A stretch of 64,000 nucleotides of DNA from Faecalibacterium gallinarum (GCF_022180365.1 NZ_BQKV01000020.1:1-64000); one strand, 5' to 3'. Shown: positions 1 through 8,897, counted from the first letter of the stretch. A program made the numbers and translations. Notes: generated from the letters alone by a model not told the origin.

Positions 1-2
1 TC

Positions 3-77
3 CACTTCTACAACCACGAGCGCCTCCAGACAAAGACTGGCCTGGCTCCGCTCTCGCTTCGCCAGGCCAGTCTTTGA
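3..77 (+). CDS. IS3-family transposase (OrfB), C-terminal fragment
   Basis: Reading from base 3 gives HFYNHERLQTKTGLAPLSLR followed by QASL and TGA at 75-77. The [YF]YNxxRxQxKTGxxPxxxR ending is typical of the integrase-core transposase (OrfB) of IS3/IS150-type elements in Clostridia. Only the last 24 codons are inside the window, so I cannot say whether the gene is intact. The end of the frame is folded into a 16-bp perfect inverted repeat at 31-46 and 61-76. The call rests on motif recognition alone. Confidence 0.6.
   Translation, partial: HFYNHERLQTKTGLAPLSLRQASL
31..76. repeat. 16-bp perfect inverted repeat over the transposase stop codon
   Basis: Arms at 31-46 (CAAAGACTGGCCTGGC) and 61-76 are exact reverse complements around a 14-base loop. 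It overlaps the last codons and the stop of the IS3 transposase fragment. Neither side has a clear U tract, so it is not an obvious intrinsic terminator. Some IS elements carry structure near the end of the transposase frame; whether it has that role here is unknown. Confidence 0.7.
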
Positions 78-176
78 TTCGCTTGTTCTACCCCTTGCAG
101 GCCTCTTTTTTGTACTGTCCGCACAATATGGGGCGGTTCAGCAAGCGGAGGCGTTTTATTTCAGGTTGAAATTCGC

Positions 177-1190
177 TTACAGCAGGGGAATACCCGCCTT
201 GGCGCAGGCTTCGCGGGTGGCCTCGTCCCAGACGCTGGCTTGGACTTCGCCGATGTGGGCGCTGCCCAGCAGCAGCATGCACAGCCGGCTCTGGCCGATG
301 CCGCCGCCGATGGTGTAGGGCAGCTCGCCCGCCAGCAGCGCTTTGTGGAAGGGCAGGCTCCGCCGGTCGTCGCAGCCCGCCAGGGTCAGCTGACGGTCCA
401 GGCTCTCGGGGCTGACCCGGATGCCCATGCTGCTCAGCTCATAGCTGCACTGGAGCGGATCGTTCCAGAACAACAGATCGCCGTTCAGCTCCCAGTCGTC
501 GTAGTCGGGGGCCCGGCCGTCGTGGGGCTTGCCGCTGCGCAGTTTGCCGCCGATCTTCATCAGGAAGGTGGTGCCGTGCTCTTTGACAAAGGCGTTCTCC
601 CGCTCCTTCGGAGTCAGGGCCGGGTAGAGGTCCTCCAGCTCCTGGGTGGTGATAAAGGTCACGTTGGGGGTGTGGAGGGGCAGACGCTCCAGCTGGGGGA
701 ACATGGCGTGGAGGTTCATCTCGGTGGCACAGACCGCCGCCACAATGCCCCGCACCACGCTCTTGAGATAGTCCAGGTTCCGGTCTTCCTCCCGGATGAT
801 CTTCTCCCAGTCCCACTGGTCCACATAGATGGAGTGGAGGTTGTCCAGCTCTTCGTCCCGGCGGATGGCGTTCATGTCGCAGTACAGGCCCTTGCCCGCC
901 CGGAAGTCGTAGTCCTTGAGGGCCTTGCGCTTCCATTTGGCCAGGGACTGAACCACCTGGGCCTCGGTGCCGGTGTCCCGGATGTCAAAGCTGACCTTCC
1001 GTTCCACGCCGTTCAAATCGTCGTTCAGGCCGGTGGATGCCTCCAGAAACAGGGGCGCCGAAACGCGGTAGAGGTTCAGGGTAGCGCACAGCGTATCCGC
1101 GAACAACCGCTTGACGGTACCGATGGCGCGCTGGGTGTCATAGAGATTCAGCGCGGGCTTATAGCCTTCGGGCAGATAGATCTTGCTCAT
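177..1190 (-). CDS. asnA: Aspartate--ammonia ligase (asparagine synthetase A)
   Basis: 337 aa, the normal AsnA length. AsnA makes asparagine from aspartate, ammonia and ATP in the cytosol, using a class II aminoacyl-tRNA-synthetase-like fold. Visible family landmarks are the N-terminal [17 protein letters not shown] block, the SFDI segment, [20 protein letters not shown], the central [15 protein letters not shown], and the C-terminal [19 protein letters not shown] that forms the ATP pocket. I place the start at the ATG giving [10 protein letters not shown], preceded by GGGGAAAG; a longer open frame upstream has no family similarity. It diverges from cysS. An IS3 end lies only 36 bp past the stop, and no good terminator is visible between them. 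Confidence 0.95.
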   Translation of the reverse strand: MSKIYLPEGYKPALNLYDTQRAIGTVKRLFADTLCATLNLYRVSAPLFLEASTGLNDDLNGVERKVSFDIRDTGTEAQVVQSLAKWKRKALKDYDFRAGKGLYCDMNAIRRDEELDNLHSIYVDQWDWEKIIREEDRNLDYLKSVVRGIVAAVCATEMNLHAMFPQLERLPLHTPNVTFITTQELEDLYPALTPKERENAFVKEHGTTFLMKIGGKLRSGKPHDGRAPDYDDWELNGDLLFWNDPLQCSYELSSMGIRVSPESLDRQLTLAGCDDRRSLPFHKALLAGELPYTIGGGIGQSRLCMLLLGSAHIGEVQASVWDEATREACAKAGIPLL

Positions 1191-1273
1191 AATACTTTCC
1201 CCTTTATGCGTGATTGCCTCCCCCGGCGGGCGGCCCAAACCGTCCGCCCCGTCCCGCGGGAAGTCTTGCTGAA

Positions 1274-1302
1274 ATTATGGCACAACCCGGCGGGAATGTA
1301 AA
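1274..1302 (-). promoter_or_regulatory. Probable sigma-A promoter of asnA
   Basis: On the minus strand TTTACA (1297-1302) and CATAAT (1274-1279) are separated by exactly 17 bp. The predicted start of transcription is about 75 bp before the asnA ATG. Confidence 0.6.
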
Positions 1303-1363
1303 GAAAAACCAGAAAACTCGGCCCCAAAAACCGCTTTGGAAGGCCTATTCTGGGCCCTTGCCC

Positions 1364-1392
1364 TTGCAACACGCCGGGCTTGGCGGTATAAT
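1364..1392 (+). promoter_or_regulatory. Sigma-A promoter of cysS
   Basis: TTGCAA at 1364-1369 and a perfect TATAAT at 1387-1392, spacer 17 bp. It lies 58 bp upstream of the cysS start codon. Confidence 0.75.
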
Positions 1393-1450
1393 CAAACTAT
1401 CTATACAGGACTGCGGGACCACCCGCAACCACAATAAGGAGAGATCCTCT

Positions 1451-2848
1451 ATGCAGATTTTTAATACCCTCACCCGACAGAAAGAAGAGTTTATCCCCCA
1501 GATCCCCGGGGAGTACCGCATCTACGTCTGCGGCCCCACTGTTTACAACTACATCCACATCGGCAACGCCCGCCCCCTCATTGTCTTTGACACCCTGCGC
1601 CGCTACCTGGAGTACCGGGGCAACAAGGTGATCTATGTCTCCAATATCACCGATATCGACGATAAGCTGATCACCAAGGCCAAGGAGGAGGGCACCTCCA
1701 TGAAAGAGGTGGCCCAGCGATTCGAGGCCGAGTACCTCAAGGATGCCGAGGGCCTGAACTGCCGCAAACCCACTGTCCAGCCCCGGGCCACCGAGCACAT
1801 CGAGCAGATCCTCTCGATTGTCAAGGACCTGATCGACAGCGGCCACGCCTATGTGGCCAAGAACGGCGACGTCTACTTCCGGGTCAAGAGCGACGACGGC
1901 TACGGCAAATTGAGCCACCTGAAGCTGGATGATCTGGAGAGCGGCAACCGGGAGCTCCGCAGCCAGATGGACGACGACCTGAAAGAGGACCCCGCCGATT
2001 TCGCCGTCTGGAAGGCCGCCAAGCCCGGCGAGCCCGCCTGGGAGAGCCCCTACGGCATGGGCCGTCCCGGCTGGCACATTGAGTGCAGCGCCATGAGCCG
2101 CACCCACCTGGGCAAGACCATCGACCTCCACTGCGGCGGCCAGGACCTGATTTTCCCCCACCATGAGAACGAGATCGCCCAGAGCGAGTGCGCCAACGGC
2201 TGCACCTTCGCCCGGTACTGGATGCACAACGGCTTTATCAATGTGGACAACCAGAAGATGTCCAAGAGCCTGCACAACTTCTTCACCGTCCGGGATGTGG
2301 CCAACGTCTACGGCTACGAGCCCATCCGCTACTTTATGCTGACGGCGGGCTACCGGATGCCCCTGAATTACACCGTGGACCTGATCGAGAGCTGCAAGAA
2401 CAGCCTGGAGCGGCTCTACACCTGCCGTGAGAATCTGGACTTCGCCCTGGGCAAAGCCGAGTTCGGCACCGATGAGACCCTGAAAGAGAAGGCCGCCGCC
2501 GCCAAGCAGAAGTTCTGCACCGCCATGGACGACGACCTGAACACCCCCGACGCCCTGGCCGCGGTCTTTGACCTGGTGAAGGAGATCAACACCCTGTCGG
2601 CTTCTTCCAGCAAGGAGGCGCTGGAGTGCGCCGCCGCGGCCTTCGACGAGATCACCGGGGTGCTGGGCCTGCTCTACAACCGCAAGAAGGACGAAGTGCC
2701 CGCTGAGGTCACTGCCCTCGTGGAGAAGCGGGCCGCTGCCAAAAAGGCCAAAGACTGGGCCACTGCCGACGCCATCCGGGCCGAGCTGGCCGGGATGGGC
2801 TGGGCTGTGAAGGACACCGCCCAGGGTCCCCAGCTCTCCAAACTGTAA
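1451..2848 (+). CDS. cysS: Cysteinyl-tRNA synthetase
   Basis: 465 aa, full length for CysRS, a class I synthetase that charges tRNA-Cys in the cytosol. The ATP-binding HIGH element is seen as YNYIHIGNAR, the KMSKS loop as QKMSKSLHNF, and the zinc ligands in YVCGPTVYN, WHIECSAMS and PHHENEIAQSE. The C-terminal anticodon-binding domain ends in a region rich in Lys and Ala. The open frame extends 79 codons further upstream, but that part has no similarity and crosses the promoter. The ATG at 1451 has AAGGAGAG upstream and matches the usual N-terminus (MQIFNTLTRQKEEF). Confidence 0.97.
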   Translation: MQIFNTLTRQKEEFIPQIPGEYRIYVCGPTVYNYIHIGNARPLIVFDTLRRYLEYRGNKVIYVSNITDIDDKLITKAKEEGTSMKEVAQRFEAEYLKDAEGLNCRKPTVQPRATEHIEQILSIVKDLIDSGHAYVAKNGDVYFRVKSDDGYGKLSHLKLDDLESGNRELRSQMDDDLKEDPADFAVWKAAKPGEPAWESPYGMGRPGWHIECSAMSRTHLGKTIDLHCGGQDLIFPHHENEIAQSECANGCTFARYWMHNGFINVDNQKMSKSLHNFFTVRDVANVYGYEPIRYFMLTAGYRMPLNYTVDLIESCKNSLERLYTCRENLDFALGKAEFGTDETLKEKAAAAKQKFCTAMDDDLNTPDALAAVFDLVKEINTLSASSSKEALECAAAAFDEITGVLGLLYNRKKDEVPAEVTALVEKRAAAKKAKDWATADAIRAELAGMGWAVKDTAQGPQLSKL

Positions 2849-2970
2849 TATTTTTCCACCGGGACGGCGGTGCCGGGCGGGAATACTGAGATTGCAGGCT
2901 GCGCGCCTGGAACGCTGCCTTAAAATAACCGTCTGACGGGGTTTTTGCCCCGCGCGGTTGAATCACGTTA

Positions 2971-2999
2971 TTGACCCTGCCTGTCTTTTGCGGTAAAAT
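2971..2999 (+). promoter_or_regulatory. Sigma-A promoter of the secreted protein gene
   Basis: TTGACC (2971-2976) and TAAAAT (2994-2999) with a 17-bp spacer, about 85 bp before the start at 3085. Confidence 0.7.
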
Positions 3000-3084
3000 A
3001 ATACTGGTATGAGCGGCGGGCTCCCATGAGCCTCGGCTGCCCCTGGAATACCGAAAACCCAGACCCTGATTACAGGAGGTAACT

Positions 3085-4035
3085 ATGCAGAGCAAAAGAA
3101 TTATTTCGCTGGTGCTTGCGGTCGTCCTGGCCTGCACGGCGGCCAGTCCGGCTTTTGCAGCGGCATCGAAAACGGTGACCTTCCCGATCCTTTGGAACCA
3201 GCAGCAGCTGGGGGAAGAGAACGTTGTGGCTACCATCAAAATCACCGCAGCAAAGAATGCAGTATACGGCTCGCCCCTTGATCTGACCATCACCGCGGAC
3301 CCTGCCGACACCCAGTATATTGCCGTCGTGATCGGCACCGGCGGCGAAGCCAAGGGCTTTGTCACCCTGATTCTGCCCGAGAAGGTGCGGATCCTGCTGG
3401 AGCTGATCCCTCTGCCGGCCAGTATGTCGGCCAGCGTGGAGCGCGCCGCAAACTTTAACCTTTATCAGTACCTCAAGCAGCTGATTGACGGCAGCGACGC
3501 CGACGTTCTGCTGCGGGTGGCAGAAGAGCTGACCTCCGTTATGGATGTGCTCCAGTACTATATGCCGTCCCTGGGCGACTTTGTAACCAGCATGAAGCAG
3601 GTACTGAAGCTGATCCGCTGGGTTCTGCCCGACAACATGGCCACCCGGATCTATCTGGACGAGCAGCCCACCGACTCGGGTACCTATATGGCCGGCGCGG
3701 TGACCCTGGGCGATGACCAGCTCAATACCGCCGGTCTGGCCAGCATCAAAGTGGCTCGCAAGAGCGAGGGCGTGCGGATGTACTGGACCGAGCAGACCCC
3801 CGAGGTTATGACGGTGGAGCAGGCCAAAGCGTTCAATTTCAGCGCGGTGACCGAGGACAACGGCACCATCGTGGAGAACAGCAAGGTCAGCTACGTCTAC
3901 AAGAACAAACCGGGTACGCCCAAGTACAATTCCAGCGTGCCCCCCACGGAGCCTGGCGAGTACAGCCAGACGGCCGAGCTGGGCGGCAACTACAAGGCGG
4001 ACAACATCGCCCGCAGCTTTAAGATCGTCGCCTGA
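3085..4035 (+). CDS. Secreted protein of unknown function
   Basis: 316 aa. It starts at an ATG with a strong AGGAGGT (3074-3080). The first 26 residues form a classical signal peptide: a charged MQSKR, a hydrophobic ISLVLAVVLA core and an ASPAFAAA cleavage region. The mature part begins KTVTFPILW and reads as beta-rich segments with a helical middle, around MSASVERAANFNLYQYLKQL. I see no catalytic motif, no sortase LPxTG signal and no transmembrane tail, so it is probably released or loosely held at the surface. It is a single-gene unit: its own promoter lies upstream and a strong terminator follows. I do not recognise the family. Confidence 0.7.
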   Translation: MQSKRIISLVLAVVLACTAASPAFAAASKTVTFPILWNQQQLGEENVVATIKITAAKNAVYGSPLDLTITADPADTQYIAVVIGTGGEAKGFVTLILPEKVRILLELIPLPASMSASVERAANFNLYQYLKQLIDGSDADVLLRVAEELTSVMDVLQYYMPSLGDFVTSMKQVLKLIRWVLPDNMATRIYLDEQPTDSGTYMAGAVTLGDDQLNTAGLASIKVARKSEGVRMYWTEQTPEVMTVEQAKAFNFSAVTEDNGTIVENSKVSYVYKNKPGTPKYNSSVPPTEPGEYSQTAELGGNYKADNIARSFKIVA

Positions 4036-4050
4036 TCTCACAAAAGAATA

Positions 4051-4096
4051 AAACACCGGCCCTGCGGGAGCGTTCCCGCAGGGCCGGTGTTTTTTA
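4051..4096. terminator. Bidirectional intrinsic terminator
   Basis: A long stem of about 17 bp with AACACCGGCCCTGCGGGA on the left arm and its complement on the right, closed by a short loop, followed by TTTTTTATT on the plus strand and bounded by an A tract on the left. It ends the secreted-protein gene on the plus strand and the DnaJ operon on the minus strand. Confidence 0.85.
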
Positions 4097-4111
4097 TTGT
4101 TAGAAGAAAGG

Positions 4112-4843
4112 TTACCACCAGAACCGGGGCCCGAAGTAGAACCCGCGCCCGCATCCACTGCCGCAGCAGTTGCACAGCAGGTTGAGCAGGATCATGCTCC
4201 AGCACCAGCGCATCAGTCCGCCGGGCTGAGAGTAGGTGGTCTGGGTGCGGTAGGTCTGGCCGGGGTTTTGCAGCCGGCTCAGGTGCATCCGGTATTCGGT
4301 GTTGTTAGGGTCCATCTGAACCGCCCGGCGGGCGTCCTGCAAGGCGTCGATGCTCTTGCCCAGACCCTGGTAGGCCAGGGAGGACAGATAATACCACCGG
4401 GCGTTCCGGTTCTGGATGCTGTCCAGCACCCGGCGTGCCTCCACATACCGCCGGTTGGCGATGAAGTTGCGGGCGGCCTGCATCTCGGGGGTATCGGTGC
4501 CCGAATAGCTGGCGCCGGAGGCCTGTTGATAGCCGCCGAACCCGAACCCAAAGCCAAAGGGATCGAATCCGTCAAAGCCGTCGAAACCGCTCTGCTGGCC
4601 GTAGTACTGCTGCTGGCTGTATCCGCCGTAGCTGCCATAACTGCCCTGGGCCTGCTGGGGCCCGGTCTCGCCCTTGGTGATGGCGTCGTAGGCAGCCTGG
4701 ACTTCTTTAAAATGTTCCTCGGCGGTGGGGTCATTGGGGTTCAAATCGGGGTGCCAGCGTTTGCACTGGGCCCGGTATGCTTTCTTGATTTCTTCGTCGC
4801 TGGCACCCCGCTGGATGCCGAGCACTTGGTAGGGGTCTTTCAT
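4112..4843 (-). CDS. J-domain (DnaJ-like) protein with TPR-like middle
   Basis: 243 aa. Residues 1-65 form a J domain (DPYQVLGIQRGASDEEIKKA, then WHPDLNPNDPTAEEHFKEV) with the HPD tripeptide that stimulates DnaK ATPase activity. Next comes a Gly/Tyr/Gln/Phe-rich linker at roughly 75-130, then two helical TPR-like repeats (ARNFIANRRYVEARRVLDSI, then YYLSSLAYQGLGKSIDALQD). The C-terminus is hydrophobic and Cys-rich (about 205-235), so membrane contact is possible. It has no zinc-finger or DnaJ C-domain, so it is a specialised co-chaperone rather than general DnaJ. It is the last gene of a three-gene minus-strand unit. The start used is the ATG giving MKDPYQVLG with GAGGAAG upstream. Confidence 0.85.
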   Translation of the reverse strand: MKDPYQVLGIQRGASDEEIKKAYRAQCKRWHPDLNPNDPTAEEHFKEVQAAYDAITKGETGPQQAQGSYGSYGGYSQQQYYGQQSGFDGFDGFDPFGFGFGFGGYQQASGASYSGTDTPEMQAARNFIANRRYVEARRVLDSIQNRNARWYYLSSLAYQGLGKSIDALQDARRAVQMDPNNTEYRMHLSRLQNPGQTYRTQTTYSQPGGLMRWCWSMILLNLLCNCCGSGCGRGFYFGPRFWW

Positions 4844-4958
4844 CTGCTTCCTCACGTCTCTATAAAGTCGGCGCACCGGTGGGTGCGCCTGTGTGCGCGG
4901 CCGCATTGCCGCAGGTCCTGTTCCCAGCTATCCAGTGTACCGGATCTGGGCCAAAAAA

Positions 4959-5828
4959 TCAAGACAGACCGCGGTCTTTTTGGTCTGGGGGCGCCATTTT
5001 GTCCGGGTCTGGGGGATTTTTGCAGTTGTATTTCAGCCACACGCCGGAATACAGGATGTTGCGCAGAAGATCTGCGTCCTCCACGCAGGGCAGCCGCTCA
5101 AACCCCCGGGCACAGGCAGAGAGCAAAAGCTCGAAGATCTCCCGCATCTCTTCCTCGTAGCCGGGGGTCTCGCTCAGGGCTTTCAGGGGGTTGTAAGCGC
5201 CCCTGCGCTTATCCCGGGGCAGATCGTCGTAGGCGTCCAGAAGATAGATGTATTTGCCCAGATGATAGCCGATGCTCCGCAGCTCAGGGGCCCAGCGATC
5301 CTGCTTGTAGTCAAATAGTTCCGCCATCAGCTGCCCGAAGCAGCCCGACACGGCGTCCAGGTCCTCGCTGCCGGCGGCCTCATATTGGGCCAGCTCATCG
5401 AGACAGCTGCGGATGGCCTGGCACTGCCGGGGCCAGCGGGCCTCCACGGTTTTCCGCTTTTGCTCCAAAAGTTTCATATAGCCCAGGCCCGCCGGGTTGT
5501 GGTCGTCCACCCATTTGTCCTTGGCGTTGTAGTAGTGGAGGGCCAGCCCGATGTCGGCACAATAATCGGTGGGTCCGCTGTACCGCCAGCTTTGTTTCCG
5601 GATGGGGTGGACCGGGCAGTGCCCGCACTCCTGGACACAGTCGGTCTCCCCCTCGTACAGGCTGCACAAAAGCAGGTTCAAAAAGGTCAGGTCATAGCTC
5701 AACGTCAGCCGCCCGCCAAAACCGTGGAGCGCGCCGATCCGGCGGCAGAGCCCGCAATAGGCGGTGCGGTAACGGGCCTTGGCCTCGTCACTCAGCAGCT
5801 GATGGTCGGGGATAATATAGCCGAACAT
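4959..5828 (-). CDS. DUF5685 family protein
   Basis: 289 aa, recognised as the DUF5685 type by its opening MFGYIIPDHQLLSDEAKARY and YCGLCRRIG. Cysteine pairs recur (YCGLC, CVQECGHCPVH), suggesting metal binding, and LLDAYDDLPRDKRRGAYNPL resembles the aspartate-rich helices of isoprenoid-synthase-like folds. The function is unknown. Its partners are a zinc-ribbon membrane protein 9 bp upstream and a J-domain protein downstream; this grouping recurs in gut Clostridia as far as I recall, which hints at a shared role in protein quality control or envelope assembly. Confidence 0.75.
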   Translation of the reverse strand: MFGYIIPDHQLLSDEAKARYRTAYCGLCRRIGALHGFGGRLTLSYDLTFLNLLLCSLYEGETDCVQECGHCPVHPIRKQSWRYSGPTDYCADIGLALHYYNAKDKWVDDHNPAGLGYMKLLEQKRKTVEARWPRQCQAIRSCLDELAQYEAAGSEDLDAVSGCFGQLMAELFDYKQDRWAPELRSIGYHLGKYIYLLDAYDDLPRDKRRGAYNPLKALSETPGYEEEMREIFELLLSACARGFERLPCVEDADLLRNILYSGVWLKYNCKNPPDPDKMAPPDQKDRGLS

Positions 5829-5837
5829 GCCGCGCCC

Positions 5838-6242
5838 TCAGCTCTTTTTGATGAACTGGGTACCGCACCGGGGGCAGGTGATCTGGATCCGGCCTCGGCC
5901 CTTGGGGACCCGCAGCTGCTGGCGGCACTGGGGGCAGCGGTAATAGCGGTGGGTTTTGCGGTCGGCCCACATCTTCTGGTAGCCCCCCAGCCGGCCGGTG
6001 AGACGGTCCTTGAGGGTGTAGAATTTATAGTTTTCCTCGGTGCGCTTGGAGATATTCCGGCTGAAGGTGCGGTAGTTGCACCAGACCAAAAGGCCAAAGG
6101 CCACCCAGGTGAACAGACCCAGCCGGGTGACCAGGGAAAAGAGCAGCAGAACGATGGAGGAGATGCTCAAAAACTGGTTCAGGGCATCGGTGCCGTAGCG
6201 GCCGGCCATAAAACGGCGGAGTTTTTCTTTCATAGCAGTCAT
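5838..6242 (-). CDS. Small membrane protein with C-terminal zinc ribbon
   Basis: 134 aa. Two adjacent hydrophobic segments (about residues 24-55, FLSISSIVLLLFSLVTRLGL and the next stretch) anchor it in the membrane. A basic linker leads to a four-cysteine zinc ribbon (CPQC then CPRCG, residues about 103-127) facing the cytosol. It is the first gene of the unit with DUF5685 and DnaJ. Two starts are possible: the ATG at 6242 (GAGGA only 3 bases away) and the one at 6233 (12 bases away). I kept the longer. Function unknown. Confidence 0.7.
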   Translation of the reverse strand: MTAMKEKLRRFMAGRYGTDALNQFLSISSIVLLLFSLVTRLGLFTWVAFGLLVWCNYRTFSRNISKRTEENYKFYTLKDRLTGRLGGYQKMWADRKTHRYYRCPQCRQQLRVPKGRGRIQITCPRCGTQFIKKS

Positions 6243-6273
6243 AGTTCCTCTTTATCTCGAAATTTCATAATAG

Positions 6274-6298
6274 TGCGGGGCAGCATCGCCGCCCCGCA
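6274..6298. repeat. GC-rich hairpin in the leader of the zinc-ribbon/DUF5685/DnaJ unit
   Basis: TGCGGGGC (6274-6281) is complementary to GCCCCGCA (6291-6298), with a 9-base loop. Neither strand has a U tract after it. It may lie in the 5' leader of the downstream minus-strand operon, or weakly terminate the GH2 gene. Confidence 0.5.
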
Positions 6299-6379
6299 AA
6301 TACCTTCTATGGAATAGTATGCCAGCTGTCCATAAAGAAATTTTGAACAGACTGCAAAACTATCGTTAAAGGACCAAAT

Positions 6380-8785
6380 TTAATCGTCGCTCCGCAGCCG
6401 GACGGTGACCGAGACCTGGGCCTCCAGCGCCCCCTCCATCTGACAGTAGAGGGTGGCCCGCCCGGGCCGGCCGGTGGTGGCCAGATAGGTGCCCGCCATG
6501 CCGCCCCGCAGGGGAACAACCTCGGGGCCCAAAATCTGGACCGGACCCTCCACCCGCAGGCGGACGGCCTCGCCGCAATAGGGCAGCAGGTTGCCGTTTT
6601 GGTCGATGGCCCGCAGGCTGACGGCAGCACAGTCCCAGGTGGGACCGTCGGTCAGGATGGGGTTGAGCACGGTACATTCCAGCCGGACCCGCTGCACCGG
6701 CTCCCGGATGACGTAACGGGCCACCCGTCCCCGCCAGACTGCCTCAAAGCGGTAGGTGGCAGCGGGGCTGCCCAGCACCCCGATGTATTTGTAGTAGAGC
6801 CGGATCAAATCGTCCCAGTTCATCTTCAGGGTGAAGAGCAGCTGGGTGATCCGGGCCCGCACCAGGGCCGAGGGCTCCATCTGGTCCCGGCGGAGCTGAT
6901 TGAGGAAGCCTCCCAGCTGGACTGCGTCGGCGTGGGACAGACCCTCGTATTTTTCCAGCAGGGCGCCCACAAAGTCCTGGATCTCAATGGGCGGATGGGC
7001 CAGCGCGGCGAACCGTCCCCGGCGCTCGGGGAAGAACTCCGACACCAGGTCGTCCCCCCGGTAGAGCCGGACGCTGTCGGCGTTGGTGAACACCCAGCAG
7101 GCCCCCGGGAACCCCGCCGGATGATCGCCGGGGCTCATGGTGGAGGAGACTACCAGAACCACGTCCGAGGGCACCCGGGGCGTTTTCTGGCTGGCAAAGA
7201 CGGCGGCGGTGAGCTTCTGATTCCGGAACATATCCATGACGCCGTGATAGCAGACCCGGTCCCCGCTGCCGAATTCCTGGTGGGTGTTGTAATCGGCCAT
7301 GCACCAGCCGAAGCTGCCCGCCACCCCGGGCTGGGCAGCGGCGTCGTTGAGGACCGCCGCATACCGTAGAGCGTGGGCCAGCCGGTGGGGCTCGTCGTCA
7401 AAAGGCTTGGCGGGGAACATATGCCCGCCGTATTCGCTGATGAGATAACCTTTCCGGATGTCGGGGGTCACCGCCGACCGGGGCAGACAGGCCGCGCCGT
7501 GCCCCGCGTAGGAAAAGTCGTTGAAGGCGTAGACATCCTCCAGCAGCTGGCTCTTTTTGGAGCAGCGCACCCCGCTGGTGGGGCGGGTGGGGTCCAGCCG
7601 GTGGGCGGCCTCGTTGGTCTTTTTGTAAAAGGCCTCATCGTCCCGGCTCTCGTTGATCCGCACCCCCCAAAGGAAGATGCTGGGGTGGTTGCGGTACTGG
7701 CGGACCATCTCCCGGCAGTTCTGGAGGGCCTGGGCTTTCCAGGTGGCGTCCCCGATGTGCTGCCAGCCCGGGATCTCGGTAAAGACCAGCAGGCCCAGCT
7801 CGTCGCAGGCGTCCAGGAAGGCCGGGCTTTGGGGGTAGTGGCTGGTGCGGACGGCGTTGCAGCCCAGCTCCTTTTTCAGGTGGAGGGCGTCCAGCCGCTG
7901 GATGCTGTCGGGCATGGCGTACCCCTGGTAGGGGTAGCTCTGGTGCCGGTTGAGACCCCGCAGGGCGATCCGCTCCCCGTTCAGATAGAAGCCCCCCGCC
8001 ACAAACTGGAGGCTCCGGAACCCGAACCGCACACTTTTTTCGTCCAGTACCCGGTCGGGCAGGCCGCTGGCCGCGGGCCGGATCAGCCGGAGGGTCAGGG
8101 TGTAGAGGGTGGGGTGGTCGGGGCTCCAGGGATGGGCCTCGTTCAACGTGCCGGTGATGGGCAGGGCCAGCTCCCCGGGCCAGACCGCCCGGCGGCCGGC
8201 GGGGCTGGTGATCTCAGCCTGCAAGGTGCAGCCCACCGTTTCCCCCTCGGCGGCGGAATAGATCCGGAAACTGCCGTCCGCCTCGGCCTGGATAAAGACG
8301 TCCCGGAGATAGGCGTTTTCCTTCACGTCCAGCCAGACAGAACGATAGATGCCCCCGTAGGTCAGATAGTCGATCTGGCCGCCGAAGGGCGGGATGTTCA
8401 GGTTTTCCCGGCTGTCGCACCGGACGGTGACCACGTTCTGTTCCCCCAGCCGGAGGGCGTTGGTCAGGTTGGCGGTGAACGCCGTGTAGCCGCAGCTGTG
8501 GTGGGCCACCCGAAGCCCGTTGCAGAAAACGGTGGCGTCGTGGGCCACCGCCCCAAAGGTGAGCAGGACGGTCCGGCCCTCCCACTCCCGGGGGGCGAAG
8601 AATTCCCGCCGGTAACCGCTGACCATCTGATAGTCGTTCTCGTTGCAATAGTTGAAGGGCAGGGTCTTGACGGTGTGAGGGATGCGAACCGGCGTCAATT
8701 CCAGCTCCGGGCAGCTGGGGCGGAGCAGTGCCGGGTCGAAAACCGGCGTAAACTGCCAACCGTTGTTCCAGTTGTAATGTTCCAT
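6380..8785 (-). CDS. Glycoside hydrolase family 2 protein (beta-galactosidase/beta-glucuronidase type)
   Basis: 801 aa. GH2 layout: N-terminal sugar-binding jelly roll (about 1-155, with YRREFF and GGIYRSVWL), an immunoglobulin-like domain (about 160-260), a TIM barrel (about 265-560), and C-terminal beta domains. The general acid/base is E379 in WGVRINESRDD and the nucleophile is E451 in LISEYGGHMFP. The barrel opening LRGLNRHQSYP and NAVRTSHYPQSP also fit the family. There is no signal peptide, so it acts on imported oligosaccharides. The exact sugar (galactose, glucuronate or mannose) cannot be read from sequence, though RTSHYP and the short loops suit beta-galactosidase or related activity. 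Start: ATG with AGGGGGGA upstream. Confidence 0.88.
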   Translation of the reverse strand: MEHYNWNNGWQFTPVFDPALLRPSCPELELTPVRIPHTVKTLPFNYCNENDYQMVSGYRREFFAPREWEGRTVLLTFGAVAHDATVFCNGLRVAHHSCGYTAFTANLTNALRLGEQNVVTVRCDSRENLNIPPFGGQIDYLTYGGIYRSVWLDVKENAYLRDVFIQAEADGSFRIYSAAEGETVGCTLQAEITSPAGRRAVWPGELALPITGTLNEAHPWSPDHPTLYTLTLRLIRPAASGLPDRVLDEKSVRFGFRSLQFVAGGFYLNGERIALRGLNRHQSYPYQGYAMPDSIQRLDALHLKKELGCNAVRTSHYPQSPAFLDACDELGLLVFTEIPGWQHIGDATWKAQALQNCREMVRQYRNHPSIFLWGVRINESRDDEAFYKKTNEAAHRLDPTRPTSGVRCSKKSQLLEDVYAFNDFSYAGHGAACLPRSAVTPDIRKGYLISEYGGHMFPAKPFDDEPHRLAHALRYAAVLNDAAAQPGVAGSFGWCMADYNTHQEFGSGDRVCYHGVMDMFRNQKLTAAVFASQKTPRVPSDVVLVVSSTMSPGDHPAGFPGACWVFTNADSVRLYRGDDLVSEFFPERRGRFAALAHPPIEIQDFVGALLEKYEGLSHADAVQLGGFLNQLRRDQMEPSALVRARITQLLFTLKMNWDDLIRLYYKYIGVLGSPAATYRFEAVWRGRVARYVIREPVQRVRLECTVLNPILTDGPTWDCAAVSLRAIDQNGNLLPYCGEAVRLRVEGPVQILGPEVVPLRGGMAGTYLATTGRPGRATLYCQMEGALEAQVSVTVRLRSDD

Positions 8786-8818
8786 TGACAAATCCCCCCT
8801 GTGCACAGCGTGGCGTAA

Positions 8819-8846
8819 AGTATATCCTTACTTATGCTACCACAAA
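8819..8846 (-). promoter_or_regulatory. Probable promoter of the GH2 gene
   Basis: On the minus strand TTTGTG (8841-8846) and TATACT (8819-8824), spacer 16 bp, about 35 bp before the start codon at 8785. Confidence 0.45.
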
Positions 8847-8897
8847 GTTATGAACGAAAAAAGCGCCCAGGCAGATTTTTTGTGGGAATTTTCGACA

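Larger units (their letters stand above)
1..140 (+). mobile_element. Right end of an IS3-family insertion sequence, cut by the window edge
   Basis: The first 77 bases encode an IS3-type transposase C-terminus. The 25 bases ending at 140, read on the minus strand, begin TGAACCGCCCC and contain GGACAGTAC, which fits the IS3-family terminal repeat pattern (TG at the tip, CCC inside, GGACA further in). I therefore place the right tip at base 140. The left end lies outside the window, so target duplication and completeness cannot be judged. Confidence 0.6.
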
